Source: Candidatus Magasanikbacteria bacterium GW2011_GWC2_45_8
Lineage (GTDB): Bacteria; Patescibacteriota; Patescibacteriia; Magasanikbacterales; UBA10146
Reading direction: 5' to 3'
NCBI GenBank assembly: GCA_001001925.1
Contig: LCLH01000021.1
Location: forward strand, 1-10,572
DNA: 10,572 nucleotides
Made by a program: the position numbers and the translations under genes
Notes under the pieces: generated by a model
What the model was told of the DNA's origin: nothing
Database searches by the model: none
Seen by the model: only the letters and a program-made list of their open reading frames with translations
Shown: positions 6,449 through 10,572 of the stretch, one piece after another
Layout of the letters: every line of letters starts with the position of its first letter
Position numbering within the stretch: the stretch's first letter is position 1

Positions 6449-7993
6449 ATGCGCATAAAGGAGGAGGTGCGTAATTTTTTGGCAAATCTATATGCGTCGC
6501 GTTCAAAGAAGTTCATGCTTTTGAACGCGGCTTTTTTGATTGGCGTTATACTCGCGAGCCTGTTTTATGCGGGGAGAAGTGCGTTTATTCCACTTTATAT
6601 ATGCGCGTGGATTGGGGCGATTGTGTGTCTGTTTTTGCGTTCTCGCGTGTACAGAATGCTTTTTATAATTGTAGCAATCGGAATACTCGCAGGGATAGCG
6701 CGTTTTGTCATAAGCGAACCCACGCAGACCGCGGAGCACATAAAATTTTACAACGGCTTGTTTGCCACGTTTATTGGCGTGGTAGGCGAAGAGCCCAAAG
6801 CAAGTTTTAATCAAAAACAAAAAATTTTAGTTGAAGTTGAACATGTGGAACGCGTGAATGACGCGCATGTGCAATTGTCTGATTCAGTCATTGGCACGGT
6901 GGCGGTGTATGCGCCGCAATTCCCCGCACGGAAAGCGGGAGATGAGTTGGAGGTAACATGCGCGTTGCAAGACACGAGCGAGTTTGGAAAAGGCGCACAG
7001 GCGGAAAAGCTTCACAAAGATGGAGTGTGGGCGGTGTGCGACGACGCGCGCATACGTGTGCTCGCGGAAAATCGTCTTGCGCGCGGCGCCGGACTCTTGA
7101 ACACATTTCGTACTCAAGTGGATGCGCACGTGCAGGGGCTTTTTAATGAGCCTTATGCAGGGCTTTTGGGAGGTATTTTATACGGCGCTCGCGCTGGCGT
7201 ATCGGCACAACTGCTTACTGACTTTCAACGAACAGGATTATCTCATGTAATGGCAATCTCGGGTTACAACATTACCATTATGGTAACCGCTCTCTCAATC
7301 CTCGCGGTCTACACGGGAATGCGGCGCCAGCACGCATTTTGGATATTGACCGGCATGTTGATACTGTTTGTGATATTTACCGGAGCATCCGCCTCCGTGG
7401 TGCGCGCCGGAGTAATGGGTTTTTTGGTTTTGCTCGCGCGGCAGATGGGGCGCGGAAGCGCCATTACACGCGTGCTTTTGTTGAGTGCGTCAATCTTGGT
7501 TTTGTTCAATCCGCGCGTACTCATGTTTGATGTTGGCTTTCAGCTTTCATATCTCTCAACAGTGGGGTTGGTGTACGGAGTTCCTCTGCTGGAAAAAATT
7601 TTTGATCGCGTTCCGGAAATGTTTGGGTTAAAAGAAATCACTCTCTGCACCGCCGCGGCGCTTATTGCAACGACGCCGCTCATCTTGTATCAATTTGGGC
7701 GCTTTTCATTGATCGCTCCGGTTGCCAATCTTTTGGTGTTGCCGTTTATACCCATGACCATGGCATTTGGTTTTGCCGCACTGATTTTGAGTTTTATTTG
7801 GACACCTCTCTGTGCTGTTTTTGCTTGGATTGCATGGGTGCCGCTCGCGTATATTGTACAAGTGGTTTCAGCCTTATCACGGCTTGAATTTTCTTCATTT
7901 TCTTTGCGTATCGCGCTTCCAGTAATGGCGGCATATTATATTTTGATGATGTACGTTGTGTATGTGCAAACAAAAAAGTTAAACGCTTTATGA
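6449..7993 (+). CDS. comEC: ComEC/Rec2-family DNA-uptake channel (membrane part)
   Basis: A polytopic inner-membrane protein of 514 residues from ATG 6449, or 504 from TTG 6479, which the ribosome binding site favours. N-terminal membrane spans at roughly 22-42 and 45-90 and an OB-like soluble section (about 100-185) form the DUF4131 region. The Competence domain follows from about 230, with the characteristic LLGGILYGARAGVS and the segment SHVMAISGYNITI around 265-277, then a run of hydrophobic helices to the end. ComEC carries single-stranded DNA across the cytoplasmic membrane during natural transformation. Here the C-terminal metallo-beta-lactamase domain is a separate gene starting at the ATGA overlap, a split arrangement common in CPR bacteria. 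It starts 5 bases after leuS and is probably co-transcribed. Natural uptake would fit the scavenging lifestyle of these reduced genomes, but no pilus or dprA genes are in the window. Confidence 0.92.
   Translation: MRIKEEVRNFLANLYASRSKKFMLLNAAFLIGVILASLFYAGRSAFIPLYICAWIGAIVCLFLRSRVYRMLFIIVAIGILAGIARFVISEPTQTAEHIKFYNGLFATFIGVVGEEPKASFNQKQKILVEVEHVERVNDAHVQLSDSVIGTVAVYAPQFPARKAGDELEVTCALQDTSEFGKGAQAEKLHKDGVWAVCDDARIRVLAENRLARGAGLLNTFRTQVDAHVQGLFNEPYAGLLGGILYGARAGVSAQLLTDFQRTGLSHVMAISGYNITIMVTALSILAVYTGMRRQHAFWILTGMLILFVIFTGASASVVRAGVMGFLVLLARQMGRGSAITRVLLLSASILVLFNPRVLMFDVGFQLSYLSTVGLVYGVPLLEKIFDRVPEMFGLKEITLCTAAALIATTPLILYQFGRFSLIAPVANLLVLPFIPMTMAFGFAALILSFIWTPLCAVFAWIAWVPLAYIVQVVSALSRLEFSSFSLRIALPVMAAYYILMMYVVYVQTKKLNAL
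6457..6468 (+). promoter_or_regulatory. Strong Shine-Dalgarno deciding the comEC start
   Basis: AAAGGAGGAGGT at 6457-6468 is the strongest ribosome binding site in the window. It lies downstream of the first in-frame ATG (6449) and about 10 bases before an in-frame TTG at 6479. This favours TTG 6479 as the true comEC start over ATG 6449. Confidence 0.5.
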
Positions 7994-8895
7994 AACAACG
8001 CTTGTTGTATCTTCTTGCCTTGCTTGCCATAGCCGCAACAGTGGTTATTGGAAAGTCATGGCAAAATTTTGCTCCGCAGATTCATGCGCGCACGCCGCAA
8101 CACGTGCTTACCATGCGCGCGTTTGATGTTGGTCAAGGCGACGCGACGCTTGTTACCACACCCTCGGGTAAAACCATATTGATAGACGGCGGACCGAACG
8201 ACGCGGTTATGGACAGGCTTGGGCGCGCATTGCCGTTTTTTAAAAAAGACATTGACTTGATGATTCTTACGCATCCGCACGCGGATCACGTAACGGGACT
8301 GGTGGGCGTACTCAAACGCTACAATGTAAAAGAAATTTATTATACCGGCGCCGTGCACACCAGCAGTGTGTTTATTGAATGGCTCAAAATGATTAAAGAA
8401 AAACAGATACCCATGCATGTAATTTCTCACAAAGAAGAAATACAGTTTGACGAAGGGGTAAAACTAATATTTTTATATCCGGATCATGAACTGGCAGGGG
8501 TTGAAGACGCGTCAGAAGAAAAACGCGGGCAAAAGAAAAATAATTTGAATAACACATCTATTGTTTTTAAACTTACCTATGGGCGAACACAATTTTTGTT
8601 CATGGGGGATGCGGAAGTTCCGGTTGAGGAAACGCTCCTTGCGAGCGGTGTTGACCTGCGTGTGGATGTTTTAAAAGTGGGGCATCATGGGAGCCATTCG
8701 TCAACAAGCGAAGAATTTTTGAAAGCAGTCTCTCCGCAGTATGCAACAATTTCTTGCGGGCGCAATAATGATTATGGGCATCCGCATTTGAGCACCTTGA
8801 AAAGGCTTGAGCGTTTTGGCGTGCATGCGTATCGGACAGACACAGAAGGTGATATTGTAATTATGAGCGATGGAGAAAAAATTATTGCGCCCTAG
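7990..8895 (+). CDS. ComEC-type metallo-beta-lactamase domain protein
   Basis: A 301-residue protein with an N-terminal signal peptide or anchor (MKQRLLYLLALLAIAATVVIG, about 1-21), so the enzyme domain is probably outside the cytoplasmic membrane. The fold begins MRAFDVGQGDATLVTTPSG at 42-60 and LIDGG at 64-68. The metal-binding motif THPHADH is at 94-100 (H95, H97, D99, H100). NNTSIVFKL lies at 187-195, GDA with D207 at 206-208, GHHGSHSST at 231-239 and GHPH at 263-266. All expected metal ligands are present. This is the nuclease-like domain that in many bacteria is fused to the C-terminus of ComEC, and it is proposed to degrade the non-transported strand. Its ATG overlaps the comEC stop by four bases, so the two halves are probably made together in similar amounts. 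It is the last gene before a terminator. Confidence 0.93.
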   Translation: MKQRLLYLLALLAIAATVVIGKSWQNFAPQIHARTPQHVLTMRAFDVGQGDATLVTTPSGKTILIDGGPNDAVMDRLGRALPFFKKDIDLMILTHPHADHVTGLVGVLKRYNVKEIYYTGAVHTSSVFIEWLKMIKEKQIPMHVISHKEEIQFDEGVKLIFLYPDHELAGVEDASEEKRGQKKNNLNNTSIVFKLTYGRTQFLFMGDAEVPVEETLLASGVDLRVDVLKVGHHGSHSSTSEEFLKAVSPQYATISCGRNNDYGHPHLSTLKRLERFGVHAYRTDTEGDIVIMSDGEKIIAP

Positions 8896-8997
8896 TACTG
8901 TGATCATCTTGACAGTAATGGTGGTTTGTATTACTTTGTCAGGCGGTACAAAAATTATTCGCTCCTTTCTCTAAAAAACCACGCATTTCAAAACCCG

Positions 8998-9026
8998 CAC
9001 GCATCATATCTGATGTGTGTTTTTTT
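8998..9026 (+). terminator. Rho-independent terminator of the leuS-comEC unit
   Basis: CACGCATCA (8998-9006) pairs with TGATGTGTG (9011-9019), a 9-bp stem with one G-T wobble and a TATC loop. It is followed by seven T (9020-9026). It lies about 100 bases after the last gene of the plus-strand unit. Confidence 0.8.
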
Positions 9027-9082
9027 ATTTTCATTGATATGAGTTAAGTGTCTTTGGGCATGATGTTGTGTTGCCAAGAAAT

Positions 9083-9107
9083 AAAAAACCACTCCGTTTA
9101 GAAGTGG
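9083..9107 (-). terminator. Rho-independent terminator for the minus-strand transporter
   Basis: On the minus strand, CCACTT and GAGTGG (9107-9102 and 9094-9089) form a short stem with a 7-base loop, followed by TTTTTT (9088-9083) and more T. It lies about 90 bases after the transporter stop at 9198. A further hairpin, GCGATTTT (9117-9124) with AAAATCGC (9134-9141), sits just before it on that strand. It has no T-run and may be accessory. Confidence 0.6.
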
Positions 9108-9197
9108 GAATGCGAAGCGATTTTGGTTTAGTAAAAATCGCCTCACAAGGAAAAAAAGTTGAATGGTGGTTGTTGCGTCGCTCGTACTTGTAACAGG

Positions 9198-10492
9198 TTA
9201 AGCGGTTGTCTCTGTCTTTGGTTGCGGCTTGGCATTCCTGATTGTGTAAGCCAACACGAGCCCGATGCCTGCAAGCGGCAACATGGCCAAAGGCCAGCCG
9301 TACCAGTTTTCAACGACTTTTGCAGCCGCGTCCGCACCTTTTGGCAGGATATTGGCATAGAGGAGCGCTTGCGCTCCGGTGCCAAGATAAACAAAGCCAT
9401 CAATGATGCCAACAGCAACACCCACATTTTTCGTGCCGCCGAAGTCCATGCTGGCAGTACCGGAGAGCATGCCATGTACGCCGATGACAGCAAGCGACAT
9501 GAGCGCGGCCACCCACCCGAGTTCTGGCGTACCAAGGATGGTGAACATGACGAGTATGCCTACGAGCATGAGCCCGTAGAGCGCGATCGCCACAGGAGCG
9601 CGCCGTGATTGGAACACATGGTCCGAAATGATGCCAGCGAACACACCGCCAAGTATTCCTGCGACGCACAGTGACAGACCCCAGTTGTGGTACACGAAAT
9701 TCTCGGTCGTGCCGATGGACTTCGCGAAGAACCGGTACATCTGCATTATGGACTGCCGCAGGAAGCCGGAGCAGAACTCAATCAGCGCGATTGTCACGAT
9801 GATTTTATTCTGCATCATCATTTTGAATACCGCAACTGCCCCGAGCCGCGGACCGGAATCGCCTTCTGAAGCATCGCCTGTTCTGATGTTCGCGTATCCG
9901 GCATCGTTTGGCTGATCGCGAACGAAGAGGAAGCTTGCAATCCACATCGCGGCAAGTGCCAGCCCAGGGGCGACAAACGCCCAGTGGATGGACAGTGCTT
10001 TGATGATGGCGTAGCTCCAATCAAACGCGAAGTAGATGCCGAGCGAAATGAGGATGCCGAAGATCGCTCCGAACGTGCCGCGTTCGCGCACATGGAACCA
10101 GTGCGCGTTCACCTTCACGACAGCAACCGCACCGAAGCTCTGGAAGTACATGTTCGCGATGTAAAGGAATACGAGCGACCAGAACATTGTTGAATCCGAA
10201 ATCTGCCCACTCTGTTTGGCCCACACCGCGAGACCCATGAGGAGGTTCGCGATAGCGGCGCCGAACGAGGCGGCAAGTATGGAGAATCTTCCTCCCTTTC
10301 TGTCAGTGAGCGGGCCGTTCACGATGAACGAGAGGCCATACACCACTGTCCCGGCGCCAAAGATCCAGTTGAAGTCTTGGATCATCTCCGGACTGCCGAG
10401 GGCTTGCATGCCCACTTGCAGGTTGTAACGCCCCCAGTACAGGAAGGCGTAGGTCATGCCCAACACGAACCAGTGTCCCGCCCACGTGATAA
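9198..10492 (-). CDS. Major facilitator transporter of the OPA (organophosphate:phosphate antiporter) type, N-terminus cut off
   Basis: A multi-span membrane protein whose frame runs from the insertion-like repeats (about 10492) to TAA at 9198. The first in-frame start codon (GTG at 10466) leaves 422 residues, but clear family sequence continues before it as ITWAGHWFVLG. The first helix is therefore partly encoded upstream of any start codon, and the true N-terminus is missing. Markers include YWGRYNLQV early in helix 1, GPLTDRKGGRFSI in the loop after helix 2 (the MFS D-(R/K)-x-G-(R/G)-(R/K) motif), and late segments TASMDFGGTKNVG, then VGIIDGFVYLGTG, typical of the GlpT/UhpT/UhpC group. It would exchange a phosphorylated small molecule for phosphate across the membrane; the substrate cannot be told. 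Codons are visibly richer in G and C than those of leuS or comEC, and OPA transporters are unusual in CPR genomes, so it looks foreign. Confidence 0.75.
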
Positions 10493-10572
10493 TGTCATAG
10501 GGTGAGCAAAGTTAAAATGTCATAGCTAACCGATTTTGTGTCATAATTGGTCTAGATTAAAATAATTAATTT
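10493..10572. mobile_element. Probable terminal repeats of an IS21-like insertion sequence
   Basis: AATGTCATAG occurs at 10491-10500 and again at 10516-10525, with a third related TGTCATAA at 10539-10546. The copies are in direct orientation, spaced 25 and 21 bp apart. A TG-start end with several internal copies of the end sequence is characteristic of IS21-family elements, whose transposase binds them. The first copy starts exactly where the transporter's coding sequence loses its N-terminus, and the DNA beyond is AT-rich and non-coding. The transposase genes (istA/istB) would lie beyond the window, so the family is inferred from end architecture only. Confidence 0.5.

Larger units (their letters stand above)
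8896..9197. other. 302-bp intergenic region between convergent genes
   Basis: No supported gene. It holds the two facing terminators described separately. Directly after the metallo-beta-lactamase stop there is a small inverted repeat TACTGT/ACAGTA (8896-8901, 8912-8917) that includes a consensus -35 hexamer TTGACA (8909-8914). The -10 position, 17 bp further on (TACTTT), is poor. Base composition shifts towards GC in the last ~50 bases, at the end of the transporter. Confidence 0.5.

Noticed and set aside
8909..8937. Promoter candidate with consensus -35 TTGACA after the metallo-beta-lactamase gene
   Set aside because: The -10 (TACTTT, 17 bp on) is poor and there is no plus-strand gene downstream before the terminator.
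8939..9034. Minus-strand 31-codon frame beginning MKIKKHTSDMMRAGFEM
   Set aside because: It reads plausibly but has no ribosome binding site, overlaps the plus-strand terminator hairpin, and matches no family I recognise.
8917..9171. Ten-base repeat AATGGTGGTT near 8917 and 9162
   Set aside because: Too short and isolated; no flanking similarity to suggest an attachment site or duplication.
9159..9608. 149-residue plus-strand frame antisense to the transporter
   Set aside because: It lies opposite clear MFS coding sequence and is rich in Cys, Arg and His in the way of antisense shadows.

Overview
The window looks like part of a Candidate Phyla Radiation (Patescibacteria, Parcubacteria-like) genome, framed by material that does not obviously belong to it. 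The CPR assignment rests on several things seen together: a split ComEC, with the membrane protein and the metallo-beta-lactamase domain as separate overlapping genes; a HicB of the short CPR type; a stand-alone PEP-utilising-enzyme mobile-domain protein; a truncated GH-A clan glycosidase with the PRWPEC and NEP motifs; tight ATGA overlaps; and a standard genetic code, with TGA used as a stop several times. No rRNA, tRNA or CRISPR array was seen.

Layout. 1-~345 is a patchwork. A minus-strand fragment of a serine recombinase (about 195-88) abuts a plus-strand fragment of the C-terminal end of an agarase-like glycoside hydrolase (about 195-347). That fragment runs, in another frame, into a 5'-truncated glycosidase (331-1017). 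A good sigma70-type promoter (1019-1047), spanned by a 7-bp inverted repeat, precedes an AT-rich three-gene run: a 67-aa unknown protein, an AbiEii/AbiGii-type nucleotidyltransferase toxin, and a 494-aa protein ending in a phosphohistidine swivelling domain. The last two overlap by ATGA. Next comes hicB, then hicA interrupted by an in-frame TAG. The original hicA stop still overlaps the start of leuS by ATGA. leuS is followed 5 bp later by comEC, which overlaps the metallo-beta-lactamase gene by ATGA. Intergenic DNA at 8896-9197 carries one terminator for each strand, as expected between convergent genes.

The right end (10492-9198, minus) is a visibly GC-richer major facilitator of the OPA (organophosphate:phosphate antiporter) type. 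Its N-terminus is cut off where three TGTCATA(G/A) repeats begin (10493 onward). These resemble the multiple terminal repeats of an IS21-type insertion sequence whose body lies outside the window.

How the genes work together. hicB-(hicA)-leuS-comEC-MBL looks like one co-transcribed unit joining a decayed toxin-antitoxin pair, leucyl-tRNA charging and DNA uptake. The unit beginning at 1084 looks like a toxin-antitoxin or defence module with an unusual third partner. Most of this is read directly from translated motifs and gene spacing. Family assignments come from recognised motifs, not from a database search.
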